Origin: Streptomyces lunaelactis
GTDB lineage: Bacteria; Actinomycetota; Actinomycetes; Streptomycetales; Streptomycetaceae
Assembly: GCF_003054555.1 (NCBI RefSeq)
Contig: NZ_CP026304.1
Location: 8,308,001 to 8,372,000 of the forward strand
DNA: 64,000 bases
Direction of reading: 5' to 3'
This document shows, piece by piece, positions 32,661 through 41,537 of this stretch (positions within the stretch are counted from its first letter, which is position 1; each line of letters begins with the position of its first letter). The position numbers and the translations under genes were made by a program. The notes beneath the pieces were generated by a model, which was not told the origin of the DNA, did not search any database, and was given only the letters and a program-made list of their open reading frames with translations.

Positions 32661-34511
32661 CTCAGCTTGACTCTGTCGGGGATCTTGGAGCCGCCGAGGT
32701 CAGCTGCCCAGGGTTCGCCAGGACTTCGGCCGGGGTATCTCGCGCTGGTCGAGGTAGTTCTGGAAGGCAGTCGGTCGGCGGGGCGTGGGGGCTTCCTCGG
32801 TTGGAGGCAGTCCGCTGAGGCGCTCAATGTTGACGGCGATGGCCGTCAGGACGTGCTGGATGTGGGCCTTTCCCTGCCCTCGGTAGCGGCAGCGCCGCAT
32901 GCCGTATCCGTGGACGAACTCATTAACCGTGCCCTCCACTCCGGAGCGGACCGCGTAGCGGGTCTTCCACTCGGGCGTCTGTTGCTCGGTGCGGACGCGA
33001 AGTTGCAGGTCGCGGAGTTCTCGTGGGGGAAAGCCCACGGTGCGGGTGCTTTCACGGGAGGTGGTGCACTGGGTGCGGGCCGGGCAGGGCTGGCACTGGC
33101 TTTTGGTGAACCTGGCCACGATCAGCGGGGCCGCGGTGGGTGAGGAGGTCGGGTAGGGGCCGTGCCAGCCCTTGCTGACCTGGCCCTGGGGACAGGTGAC
33201 CTGCTGGCGGTCGTAGTCGATGTGGAAGTCGTCCCGGGCGAAGCCCTCGTCCCGGCGGTGTTGCCGGGTGGGGTTGCTCCGGAGTGGTCCGGAGACGGTG
33301 ACCTGGTGTTCACGGGTGGCTTGTTCCAGGTGGGGCAGGGAGGTGTAGCCGGCGTCGACCAGGTGCTCGGCGGGCAGGAGTCCGCGGCGGGAGAGGCGGG
33401 TGTGGATGCCGGGCAGGACCTTGCTGTCGTGGGTGGTGGCCGCGGTGGTCGCCACGTCCGTGATCACGTTGGGGCCGTCGGGAGCACAGGTCTCGGTCAG
33501 GTGAGCGGAGAACCCCTTCCAGCTGATGATGTGTCCGTGCCGCGCGTAGCGGGCCGAGGTGTCGTAGGGAGAGACGACCGCCCGGGACGAGGGCGGCAGC
33601 CCGGGCCCGCCTTCGTTCTCGGCGGTGCGCCAGCGCAGGTGTCCTGCGGCGTCACGGTGGTAGTTCTGCACCATGATCTGGCGCAGGGCCTGGATACGAG
33701 GGCCGGATGTGCAGTCTGCTCCGTACCGGTAGAGGTGTTCCAGGAGCCGGACGGCGTCGTTTCCGGTGGCAAGGATCCTGGTCTTGGGCTTGGTGGGGTT
33801 CTTGCCCAGGCGGACCGGTCGGCCGTAGCGGCGCCCCCAGTCCTCATCGACCAGCTCGTCCAGCAGGTGAGGGGCGGTGCTGGCGACTTCTTCCAGTGCG
33901 GCGCGGACCGCCTCGGTGATCAGCTCCAGGCGGGTCAGGTCGCGCACCGCGGCCAGAACATGGGTGGAGTCGGTGCGCTGCGTGGTGCGCTCGTGCACCA
34001 GGCCGGCCTCCTTGAGGCGGGCCAGCGCTAGGTCGAGGAGGCGGTCAGCACGGTCGCCTTCGGCGAGACGGTCGCGGAAATCGGCCAGCACGCTGTGGTG
34101 GAACCCGGGGTCATCCAGCTGCATGGCCATCGCGTACTTGAAGTCGATGCGGCAGCGGACCGCCTCGGCTGCCTGCCGGTCCGACAGACCGAGCAGGAAC
34201 TGCAGCACACAGACGGTGGCCAGTTGAGCAGGCGAGAGACCTGGACGACCGTCCCGCGGGTACCAGTCGGCGAAGTCCTCGTCGTGCCACAGCCCGTCGA
34301 GGCGGTCTCTCACCCATATCGCCGTCGTGCCGCCCGGGTTGCTCGACCGCGTGACCTGCGCAGTCAGAGGCGGGACTTGCTCACCGGAACGTGGGCGGAG
34401 AGACAACGGGCACCTCGACAGCTGCATCGGTCATCGGAACTACCCGAGCATGCCCGTTGACCATGCTGCCGCATCGCGAAACTCCAAGATCCCCGACAGA
34501 GTCAAGCTGAG
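32661..34511. mobile_element. Complete IS1182-family insertion sequence
   Basis: Perfect 30-bp terminal inverted repeats at 32661-32690 (CTCAGCTTGACTCTGTCGGG and following) and 34482-34511 flank a single full-length transposase on the minus strand. Length 1851 bp. A target duplication was not recognised with confidence. Confidence 0.85.
32700..34427 (-). CDS. IS1182-family transposase
   Basis: 575 residues. The N-terminal part has [20 protein letters not shown], then [19 protein letters not shown], and the core [14 protein letters not shown] with the first Asp. [16 protein letters not shown] follows a VDAGY segment (second Asp), and [20 protein letters not shown] contains the Glu. A Cys-rich segment (CPARTQC) near 450 is typical. 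The length and motifs suggest an intact, possibly active enzyme. The ATG at 34427 may not be the true start. Confidence 0.85.
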   Translation of the reverse strand: MQLSRCPLSLRPRSGEQVPPLTAQVTRSSNPGGTTAIWVRDRLDGLWHDEDFADWYPRDGRPGLSPAQLATVCVLQFLLGLSDRQAAEAVRCRIDFKYAMAMQLDDPGFHHSVLADFRDRLAEGDRADRLLDLALARLKEAGLVHERTTQRTDSTHVLAAVRDLTRLELITEAVRAALEEVASTAPHLLDELVDEDWGRRYGRPVRLGKNPTKPKTRILATGNDAVRLLEHLYRYGADCTSGPRIQALRQIMVQNYHRDAAGHLRWRTAENEGGPGLPPSSRAVVSPYDTSARYARHGHIISWKGFSAHLTETCAPDGPNVITDVATTAATTHDSKVLPGIHTRLSRRGLLPAEHLVDAGYTSLPHLEQATREHQVTVSGPLRSNPTRQHRRDEGFARDDFHIDYDRQQVTCPQGQVSKGWHGPYPTSSPTAAPLIVARFTKSQCQPCPARTQCTTSRESTRTVGFPPRELRDLQLRVRTEQQTPEWKTRYAVRSGVEGTVNEFVHGYGMRRCRYRGQGKAHIQHVLTAIAVNIERLSGLPPTEEAPTPRRPTAFQNYLDQREIPRPKSWRTLGS

Positions 34512-34688
34512 CCGCACTCGGAGCCGCTTCGACGCACGGCTGCTCTCCACGATAGCGAGAGCGGAATGTGTCGCCGAGCGCGCGGAACAGTAGTGGCAGG
34601 CAGGCTGCGACAGCCGCCCCACTCGCAACCGACACCCCCACGCACGCGTCGCACAACACATGGAACACGAGTGGTTCTTTTCGCTCAT
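34440..34688 (-). pseudogene. Possible small Cys-rich protein cut by IS1182
   Basis: The ATG overlaps the stop of the SCO2400-like gene (ATGA), suggesting a coupled small gene (MSEKNHSCSMCCATRAWGCR...). After about 57 codons the frame enters the IS1182 end at 34511, so any real gene was truncated by that insertion. Coding evidence is weak, and another frame is equally open. Confidence 0.25.
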
Positions 34689-35425
34689 CCCGCTGGCTCA
34701 CCAGGGGTGATGGGTGTGGGGCCGCCTGTCGGCGAGGCGCTGGCACTTGTCGTAGGACTCGGGGCTGGCGTCGGCGGCGGCAAGGGCGCCTGGCTCGGGC
34801 GGCCGGAGGACGGGCTGGGGGTCGGCCTGGCCTTGACGGGGCGGACTGGCGGGGCCGGGGACGCCTGTGGGGCGGGTGATTCCCGCTGCGTGGGCGTCGC
34901 GTCGGGGCGCCGAGTGACACCGCCGTTCCGGTTGCGGGCCGTTCCTCTGCCCGGGTGTGTGGCCGGACGTTCCGGTGTAGGCGTGGCAGTCGGCGGTTTG
35001 CTGGTGTCGTGCCCCTGGGGCTCGTCCGGGGATGCCAGCTTCGGGTTCGGTGCCGCTTGTGGGAGCCCTGCGGAGTGGTGGGGCAGCAGCGATGCGGAGG
35101 CCAGGCCGCCGAGCACGGCGAAGGTGGCCGCGGCAAGAGTGCGAACGCCGTGCTTCTTCCAGCGCGGCGAGCCGTGGCGCCGGTCCTCGGGCACGTCGGC
35201 GGTGACTGAGGCGCCGGGGACCGAGGGGGTGTGGGAGGAGGGAACACCGCGGGGCTCGGCAGAGTCCCACCCCTCGCTGAAGAGGACCTCCATCGCCGCC
35301 GTGTCGACCTCCGCAGCGCCGCCGCCCCAGTCGCCGAGCGGTGCCATGCCGTTGTCGTAGGCCCCGCATTCCGGGCACGTCACCGCGCCGTTGAGGGTGC
35401 GGCGGCAAGGTACGCAGTAGTCCAT
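34685..35425 (-). CDS. SCO2400-like membrane protein with N-terminal zinc ribbon
   Basis: 246 residues. Starts MDYCVPCRRTLNGAVTCPEC, a CxxC...CxxC zinc ribbon, followed by an Asp/Glu-rich linker, a single membrane segment (LAAATFAVLGGLASASLL, about 98-115), and a long Pro/Thr/Ser-rich extracytoplasmic tail. The pattern fits the SCO2400 family of Streptomyces, whose role is unknown. In other Streptomyces it may accompany BTAD-type proteins; here the 5'-truncated BTAD gene is the divergent neighbour. Confidence 0.7.
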   Translation of the reverse strand: MDYCVPCRRTLNGAVTCPECGAYDNGMAPLGDWGGGAAEVDTAAMEVLFSEGWDSAEPRGVPSSHTPSVPGASVTADVPEDRRHGSPRWKKHGVRTLAAATFAVLGGLASASLLPHHSAGLPQAAPNPKLASPDEPQGHDTSKPPTATPTPERPATHPGRGTARNRNGGVTRRPDATPTQRESPAPQASPAPPVRPVKARPTPSPSSGRPSQAPLPPPTPAPSPTTSASASPTGGPTPITPGEPAG

Positions 35426-35789
35426 GGGATCGACCGCTCAGTGGGACAGTCGCCGGAAGGAAGCCCGGTTCCCCGACCCGGCCGGGCAACAGTCCTGAGT
35501 CGCAAGGCGGCGCTGGGCATTGTGTAGCAGGATCCTTGGCATGTGCGAACCTCATTCACTCGCCGGACTGCAGGTTGGGCACCTGTTGTCGAGGTCTACG
35601 GGTCGCGGCGTGTCAGTTGTTCAATCTGCGGCTGAAAAGTGGGACAGGTAACTCCGCCGGGTTTCTTCCTGTTCGCGAAATCGCCCCCACTCGGTTCGCG
35701 GGACAACGCGGCGGGCTTGCAGTCGCCTCCCTAGCTGGCGGGCGCGGGCGGGCCGCACGATCCGTGCGCGACGCCCGCCCCCCACGCCA
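35426..35789. other. Breakpoint region before the BTAD gene
   Basis: No gene recognised. The frame of the BTAD gene is open back to a TAA at 35649 but contains only Arg-rich, non-conserved residues until about 35790, so the original N-terminus has been replaced. Confidence 0.4.
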
Positions 35790-38267
35790 AGCACCCAGGA
35801 CACCGGCCGCGACCAGGCGCTCGCCGCGCAACAGAGGGAGGAGGCAGAGCAGGCACTCGCGCCGGCCGCGGTATGGACGGGGGCCGGCGTACTGGCGGCT
35901 GCGCTGGTGGGCACGCTCTCCACTCGCCGGATCCTGCAGCAGCGCCGGCGCCGCCCGGGCCGACGCATCCCCATGCCGGAGGGACGCGCGGCCGCCACCG
36001 AGCAGGGTCTGCGGGCCGCCCAGCACCCGACAGGCTTCGACCTACTGGGCGCCGCGCTGCGCTCCCTGGCCCTCAACCTCACCGCCGCCGGCCGGGAGTT
36101 GCCTGTCCTGGAGGCGGTCGTCCTGCACGATTCGAAGGTCGAACTGCACCTGGACCAGGACACCGCGCCGATGAAGCCGTTCACCGCGGCAGCCGGCCGA
36201 CAGGATCTGTGGACCTGTGCCGCGAGCAGCCCGGACCTGGCGGACGAGGAAGCACTGAAGGAAGCGGACACGCCGTACCCGGCGCTGGTCTCCATCGGCT
36301 GGGACGCATCGGGCCGCCTGGTCCTGGTCGACCTCGAGCACGTTGGCGTCCTGCACCTGGCCGGAGACGCCGACTTCGCCCGTCACGTCCTGCAAGCCAT
36401 CGCCGTGGAGCTCGCCAGCACGCCGCTGCCCGGCCACCTCGAAGTCACCGCCCTCGCAGACACCGCGCCCGGACTGGACGACGCAGCCCCCGAACGGGTC
36501 GCCCGCATCGAAGACATCACCGAGGCGACCGCCGAGCTCGCCAGCCACACCGCCGATCAGCGCCGAGCCCTGGCCGCCGTCGGCGCGAGCAGTCTGCGGG
36601 CCGCCCGGCTCATGGATGACGCCGGCGGCGCATGGACGCCGCACATCCTCCTGGCTCAGGAACTACCCGACGATGACACCGTCACCGAGCTCTTCGACCA
36701 ACTCGCCGAGAAACCCCGCGCCGCCGGCGCCGTCATCACATCCAGCGCGACCACCCAGGCACCGGCCGAGGCATGGACGCTGGAGTGCCAGAGCCCGGAC
36801 ACCACGATCGTGCTGCCCGGCTCCCATCTGCCCATCCATCTGCAGGGCCTGAGCGATGCCCACTTCGCCGACGCCATCGAACTGCTCACCCTCGCCGCGA
36901 GCGACACCGACGTACCCGCCCCTGACTGGAACCGTACCGACCCGGCCGACGAAGAGGACGCCGAGCTCGCCGAGGAATTCGGCCCTGGCCAGGACGAGCG
37001 TGGTGGCGACCAAGACCTGGGCGAGGACGGTTTGCCTGCCGAATACGCTCAGCTCGAGGAGGACGCCCTGGCAGACAAGGACATGGACGCCGGCGAAACC
37101 GAGGCTGCTGAAGCTCCGGAGGCTGGCGCCGAAATCCCCGCCTGGGTCATCGACTTCGCCAAGACGGACGCTCATGACGACGCCGTAACAAGGGACGAAG
37201 CGCCTGCGGCCGGGCCGTCGCTCGCCGACGTGCTCGCCGCCGGGGGCGACTCCGAGCCCGACCCGCAGCCCCCCGGCGTCAGCCACAGCGAGGAGGCAGA
37301 GCACGAGGAAGAGCATGCCCCGGCAGCAGGCCCGGGGGACGTTGTGCTCGCCCTGGCAACCCCCACCCGCCCGGCCGTCCACGTCACCATTCCCGCGCCC
37401 GCACCGGCCGCCGAATCAGGGCCAGTCGTTGCAACAGAGCGGGCGTCCGCGGCAGTGCCGGCCGCTCCCGAGGCCCCGGACCCGGCCGCGGACTCAGACC
37501 CGGCCGCTCCATCCGCTTTGCTCCTTGGTCCCATCAGCATTGAGGGCGCCACCGGCAGGATCGACTCCAACCGCCTGAGCATCGCCATCGAGCTGGTCGC
37601 CTATCTCGCCCTCAATCCCGGTGTCGACCACCACGCGATCGACGACGCCCTGTGGCCTGGGCGCGTCGTCAACAAGACCATGCGCAACGCCGTCATCTCG
37701 CGCACCCGTTCCTGGCTGGGCAAGGACGCCGACGGCAACGCCCACTTCCCCCGCGTCCAGGACACCGGCGACAGCCGGTACCGCCTCGGTCCGGACGTCA
37801 CCTGCGACTGGCCCCGCTTCCAGCGCCTCGCCCGCATCGGCATGGCCCGCCACGACGAAGACGGCGACCTCGCCTTGCGCCGCGCTCTCGCCCTCGTCCG
37901 GGGCCGCCCCTTCACCGGCATCGACCCCCAGCGCTACGCGTGGGCCGAACCGGCGATCCAGGAAATGGTCTCGTCGGTCGTGGACGCAGCGTATGAACTG
38001 TCCACGCGCCGCCGCGAGTCTGACGACATCCCCGGCGCGCTGTGGGCAGCCCAGCGAGGCTTGCTCGCCGCAGAGGAAAGCGAAATGCTGCACCGACAGA
38101 TCTTCCTTGCCCACCATGCCGCTGGCGACATCGAAGCTCTACGCGAAGCCGCCGCCCGACTCGCACGAGTCAACGAACAGCTTCTCGGCGGAGTCGACAT
38201 GGAAGCCGAGACCGCCGAGCTCCTCCGGAATCTGTTGCCCCGTCCGATCATCCGCGCCCGCTTCTAG
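35790..38267 (+). CDS. BTAD-containing transcriptional regulator, 5'-truncated
   Basis: The conserved frame begins around STQDTGRDQALAAQQREEAE with a membrane segment AVWTGAGVLAAALVG, but no start codon precedes it; the first usable start is a GTG at 35907. The N-terminal LysM-type and first membrane parts of the family are missing. A long acidic Pro/Ala-rich linker (about residues 330-540) precedes the C-terminal domain: a winged-helix part (VAYLALNPGVDHHAIDDALWP) and BTAD TPR helices (LARIGMARHDEDGDLALRRA and following). BTAD domains mediate oligomerisation in SARP-like regulators. Probably non-functional without its N-terminus. Confidence 0.7.
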   Translation, partial: STQDTGRDQALAAQQREEAEQALAPAAVWTGAGVLAAALVGTLSTRRILQQRRRRPGRRIPMPEGRAAATEQGLRAAQHPTGFDLLGAALRSLALNLTAAGRELPVLEAVVLHDSKVELHLDQDTAPMKPFTAAAGRQDLWTCAASSPDLADEEALKEADTPYPALVSIGWDASGRLVLVDLEHVGVLHLAGDADFARHVLQAIAVELASTPLPGHLEVTALADTAPGLDDAAPERVARIEDITEATAELASHTADQRRALAAVGASSLRAARLMDDAGGAWTPHILLAQELPDDDTVTELFDQLAEKPRAAGAVITSSATTQAPAEAWTLECQSPDTTIVLPGSHLPIHLQGLSDAHFADAIELLTLAASDTDVPAPDWNRTDPADEEDAELAEEFGPGQDERGGDQDLGEDGLPAEYAQLEEDALADKDMDAGETEAAEAPEAGAEIPAWVIDFAKTDAHDDAVTRDEAPAAGPSLADVLAAGGDSEPDPQPPGVSHSEEAEHEEEHAPAAGPGDVVLALATPTRPAVHVTIPAPAPAAESGPVVATERASAAVPAAPEAPDPAADSDPAAPSALLLGPISIEGATGRIDSNRLSIAIELVAYLALNPGVDHHAIDDALWPGRVVNKTMRNAVISRTRSWLGKDADGNAHFPRVQDTGDSRYRLGPDVTCDWPRFQRLARIGMARHDEDGDLALRRALALVRGRPFTGIDPQRYAWAEPAIQEMVSSVVDAAYELSTRRRESDDIPGALWAAQRGLLAAEESEMLHRQIFLAHHAAGDIEALREAAARLARVNEQLLGGVDMEAETAELLRNLLPRPIIRARF

Positions 38268-38281
38268 GTTCCGCGGTTTCG

Positions 38282-38343
38282 CGAGCACTTCCGCGTGATC
38301 ATGAGCACCGTTCGAGCATTTCCGCGTGATCATGGGCAGCGGT
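38282..38343. repeat. 31-bp tandem repeat, probable IS21-type end
   Basis: Two tandem 31-bp units sharing CGAGCAYTTCCGCGTGATCA and the following bases lie directly after the BTAD gene. IS21 elements carry several such direct repeats inside their ends, and the TTCCGCGTGATCATG core is typical of Streptomyces IS21 copies. Confidence 0.5.
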
Positions 38344-38552
38344 AACGTTCAGTAGTTGTCACTTGTCGTGTGTTAGCGATCTTCCGGTTTGGGCTGGGCA
38401 TCCCCTTCGCATCGTTCCTGCCAGACATGGCGCGGCGCCCAGAGGGTTCATGCGCCCAAGGCCGCAAGCATCTCGTTACAGGCGTGGTGCCCACCAGGTG
38501 GCGAGGTTCTTGTACCCGGACGCTGTCAGAGGGGCCTGGCAGGATCGGGAAC

Positions 38553-39026
38553 ATGGACTACTGGCCGTACCCGCCGGCGGAAGCGGACCGTGTCGACCCC
38601 TTTGACAGCGAGCGCACCGAGACGCAGTACATACTCTTCGGTGGCCACCGACCCACCTCCGCGTTCACCGATCCCACCCTGTTCGACCACCGCGATCTGC
38701 ACCAGTGGATCCCGATGGGCTACAAGATCCTCAGGCGAGCCCAGAAGGTGGCCATCCTCCGGAACGGCGACGTCGTACGGGAATGGCCGGTGCTGCACCG
38801 CATCGCTCACTTCGAATCGGAGTTCCTGCCTGCCAGCGTCGCGCAGTCCGTGAACAGCTGGCGGCGCAGCGTTTGCGGGTATCACGTCCTGACCTCTCCG
38901 ACCGCGATGACCGCTCCGGAGGATGCCTACGACTACGCCGCCTCAATCGCCCTGGCCCGCACCGCTTCGCGAACCGAAGGCCGCGCTCTGGTGGTGTACA
39001 TGTACGCCGCCGAAAACTGGCACTGA
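38553..39026 (+). CDS. Hypothetical protein
   Basis: 157 residues from the ATG at 38553 with a GGATCGGGA upstream. The product is soluble and acidic-neutral, with segments TETQYILFGGHRPTSAFTDP, QWIPMGYKILRRAQKVAIL and DAYDYAASIALARTASRTEG. No family recognised. The composition is that of a real Streptomyces protein. Confidence 0.5.
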   Translation: MDYWPYPPAEADRVDPFDSERTETQYILFGGHRPTSAFTDPTLFDHRDLHQWIPMGYKILRRAQKVAILRNGDVVREWPVLHRIAHFESEFLPASVAQSVNSWRRSVCGYHVLTSPTAMTAPEDAYDYAASIALARTASRTEGRALVVYMYAAENWH

Positions 39027-39082
39027 CGATCAAGGCGATTCCGGCGCCCAGCACTCGCCGGCACGGTCGTCTCCGCGCGCGG

Positions 39083-39711
39083 TCAGACGGCCAGGAATTT
39101 CCTGGCCGCGGCAGCGCCCGCCGCGGGATCCCAGCCACTTGTTCCGATGACCGCGCTCACGTGTGCCTCCGTGACGTCACCGTCGGCGGCGATGAGCGCT
39201 TCGACCGCGGCCGGGCTTGGCGCCGACCCGCCGAGTCCCGGCGCATCCTGGGCGAACGAGATGATGCTCTCCCGGCTCTTCTCGAAGCTCAGAGCGGGCA
39301 GGCCCACGCTGTGGAATCCGTCTTCGGTGCTGTAGTCGGCGCGCTTCCATGCGCTGCCGTCGAAGCCGTACACAAAGCCCACGTAATCCTTCGCGGCCAG
39401 GATCCGCTCCACCACAGGTCGCCACCAGTCGGGTGACTCGGCGAGCACATCGGTCTCGTCCTCACCGAACTCCTCGGCGGCTGGGCTGTAGTAGGTTTCC
39501 GAGTATTCGTGGTCGTGGCCGATCAGTACCGCACGGCCCGCGGCGAGGTGGTGCAACTCCGCCCGGTTGCCGCCGCTGTCGTCAAAGTGCCATACAGGCC
39601 CGTCAGCCCAGCAGTGCCACCCCGGCGCCGGGACGCGCAGATCGCCGCGTATGCCGCCCAGCGCCCGCGCAACTGCGCCGGTCTGGGAAGATCCAGGGTC
39701 ACAAGCCCCAT
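39083..39711 (-). CDS. Conserved hypothetical protein with a likely N-terminal frameshift
   Basis: The main frame covers VARALGGIRGDLRVPAPGWH, ELHHLAAGRAVLIGHDHEYS, FVYGFDGSAWKRADY to the stop at 39083 and looks conserved. Its apparent N-terminus (an Arg-rich stretch from 39769) does not. In the next frame an ATG at 39711 gives MGLVTLDLPRPAQ, which looks like the true start; a single base lost near 39672 would join the two. Function unknown. Confidence 0.5.
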
Positions 39712-39946
39712 GGCTGCTCCACCTCATTCTGCCTGTCACGCTCTCGCGTGCGCAGCGGCCACGCTTCATCGATCTTCATCGGTCATGCCTTAACGACCGC
39801 GCTACGTCCGTCATCCTTCATTCAAGCCCCTGCCTCTGACAACGGGACACCGTCCCGGGCAGGCCCATGCCCCATGCGCCCATGGGGAGGTAATCCGCGC
39901 GAGCCCCCTGGGCCGCCCCTGACGTACGCATGGCTATCTATAGCCG

Positions 39947-39977
39947 CGGATCCCCCGTTACCGAAACCGGGGATCCG
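39947..39977. terminator. Strong hairpin
   Basis: The arms CGGATCCCCCGTT and AACCGGGGATCCG pair at 12 of 13 positions around a 5-base loop. It lies about 235 bases before the 5' end of the minus-strand hypothetical gene, in a stretch with no gene. It could be a terminator or the end of a small element. Confidence 0.45.
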
Positions 39978-40981
39978 TTGACATCCGTCGCGACCATTGA
40001 TGCACCACCCCGCCCCACGACACCCACGGAGGCCCCATCCACAACGCACCATCCACGACACCCTGTTGCCCCACATCCGGAAGGCCAAGGACGGCAGGCG
40101 CTACCCGGAGTGAACGCCGAGGAAGTCCCGGCGGGACGTTCTGCTCATGATCCGTCACCACAAGCAGTGCTCATCACGCGCGGATTTCGACGTTTCCGCA
40201 GGAGTCCGTGCTCACGAAGCTGCGGTCCCTACAGCGCTGACGAATTGGCTGCTCGGCAGAGGTCGATGAGCGTTGAGAAGACTCGGTCAATCACCGGGGC
40301 TGGGGCGCCTGCCACCTGTACGGCCGTGCGCGCACTGTCAGGACTCGCCCGCGACGTGGATGTGCGACAACCGCGAGGTCATCATCAATGAGATGAACAA
40401 GAACGTCGGCGGGTGAGCCCGGGTACGCCGATCTAGAAGAGACCGGGTACAGATCGGCGACTGGCACCTGGAGGCAGACCCCCTGCACACCTACGTGCAG
40501 GGGAAGTTCGGCGACTTCGCCGAGGTACACACTGGAGTTCCGGCCGCCATGTCCCGACCTCAATCAACCCGCACGCGAGCTGGCCGCTGGTGACGTCGGC
40601 CCGCGCAGTTCCTGGAGGACCGCCAGAGCCCTAACTCCTAGTAGGGACGGACGATTCAGAGGGGCGACTCGCCAGCGAGATCAACAGAGTTCTTCTCCGA
40701 CCAGTGGCGCCGGACGACGCCTTCTGTGCTGATCCGTGCCTGACAAGGGCGAGTCGTGAGTCACGCCAGGCGGGAGCACTGTTCGGTCGGTTGTCGGCGC
40801 GGCACTGTCCTGTGCTCGAGCACTCGTGCAAACGCCATGTCGTAGCGTTGCGCTCGTCGCTCTTCGGCATGACGAAGGGAGACCTTGGGCTGCGGACTTT
40901 GCTGGCAGGCTCGCCGCGCCCTAGGTCTCCCCTTGCCCGTCGTCGGGTACGCCCATCCACTGCTAGGGGAGAAGGAGACCC
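39978..40981. other. About 1 kb without a supported gene
   Basis: Frames here are short and lack family resemblance. One segment around 40450-40560 (QIGDWHLEADPLHTYVQG...) reads like a protein fragment, but no start, stop context or family supports it. The ribosome binding site of the next gene (GGAGAAGGAGA) is at the end. Confidence 0.4.
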
Positions 40982-41272
40982 TTGACTGAGATCGACCGTA
41001 CAGGAGAGGTCCGACAGCGGCTCGAAGCCCGCCTTGAGCAGGCCACAGCCACAATCCGCCGACTGTCGATTGGCATGGCGCTGATGTTCGGGGTGATCGG
41101 CGCACAGAGCGCCTACATCATCGCGGGACACCTGCATGCGCCGCCGCTCGGGGCTGTCGGATCCGCCGGTGCCACCTTCATCGCGGTATCAACGCTCGCC
41201 TTAGTGGTCGGCGCCGTAAATCCTTCGGGGGTTGTTCACGCTGCCGGTGCGACAGAGGATTCTTCGTGGTGA
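40982..41272 (+). CDS. Small membrane protein, 3' end interrupted by IS630
   Basis: TTG start with an excellent ribosome binding site. An N-terminal amphipathic helix (RQRLEARLEQATATIRRLSI) precedes two membrane segments (IGMALMFGVIGAQSAYIIAG and VSTLALVVGAV). From about residue 80 (NPSGVVHAAGATEDSSW) the frame reads IS630 sequence, so the original C-terminus was replaced at about 41215. Function unknown. Confidence 0.5.
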   Translation: MTEIDRTGEVRQRLEARLEQATATIRRLSIGMALMFGVIGAQSAYIIAGHLHAPPLGAVGSAGATFIAVSTLALVVGAVNPSGVVHAAGATEDSSW

Positions 41273-41502
41273 TCGGCGGTGTGCCGGTCGAGCCTGGCCA
41301 GCAGATCGTCCAGGTCGGAGGTGGTGAACCTCCACTGGAACGGCTGTGCCGTGGCGTTGTAGCGGTCTTCGAAGGCTCGGAGCCGGTCCCTGACCTCGGT
41401 GAGGTCGGTGAAGTCGTTGGGCGAGAGGGCCTTGCGCTGGACGGCAGAGAATGTAGATCTCGTCGGGTAGGACCGCTGCATTGCTGCAGCGGTCCCCCCT
41501 CA

Positions 41503-41537
41503 GAACCGGCCGTGCCCGCTTTCCGAGCAACCGGCTC
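41503..41537 (-). ncRNA. Group II intron domain V
   Basis: A 35-nt stem-loop with lower arms GAGCCGG and CCGGTTC, a GGAAAG (GNRA-type) loop and the expected internal bulge, located about 40 nt before the 3' splice site. Domain V is the catalytic heart of the ribozyme. Its start overlaps the stop codon of the reverse transcriptase gene. Confidence 0.75.
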
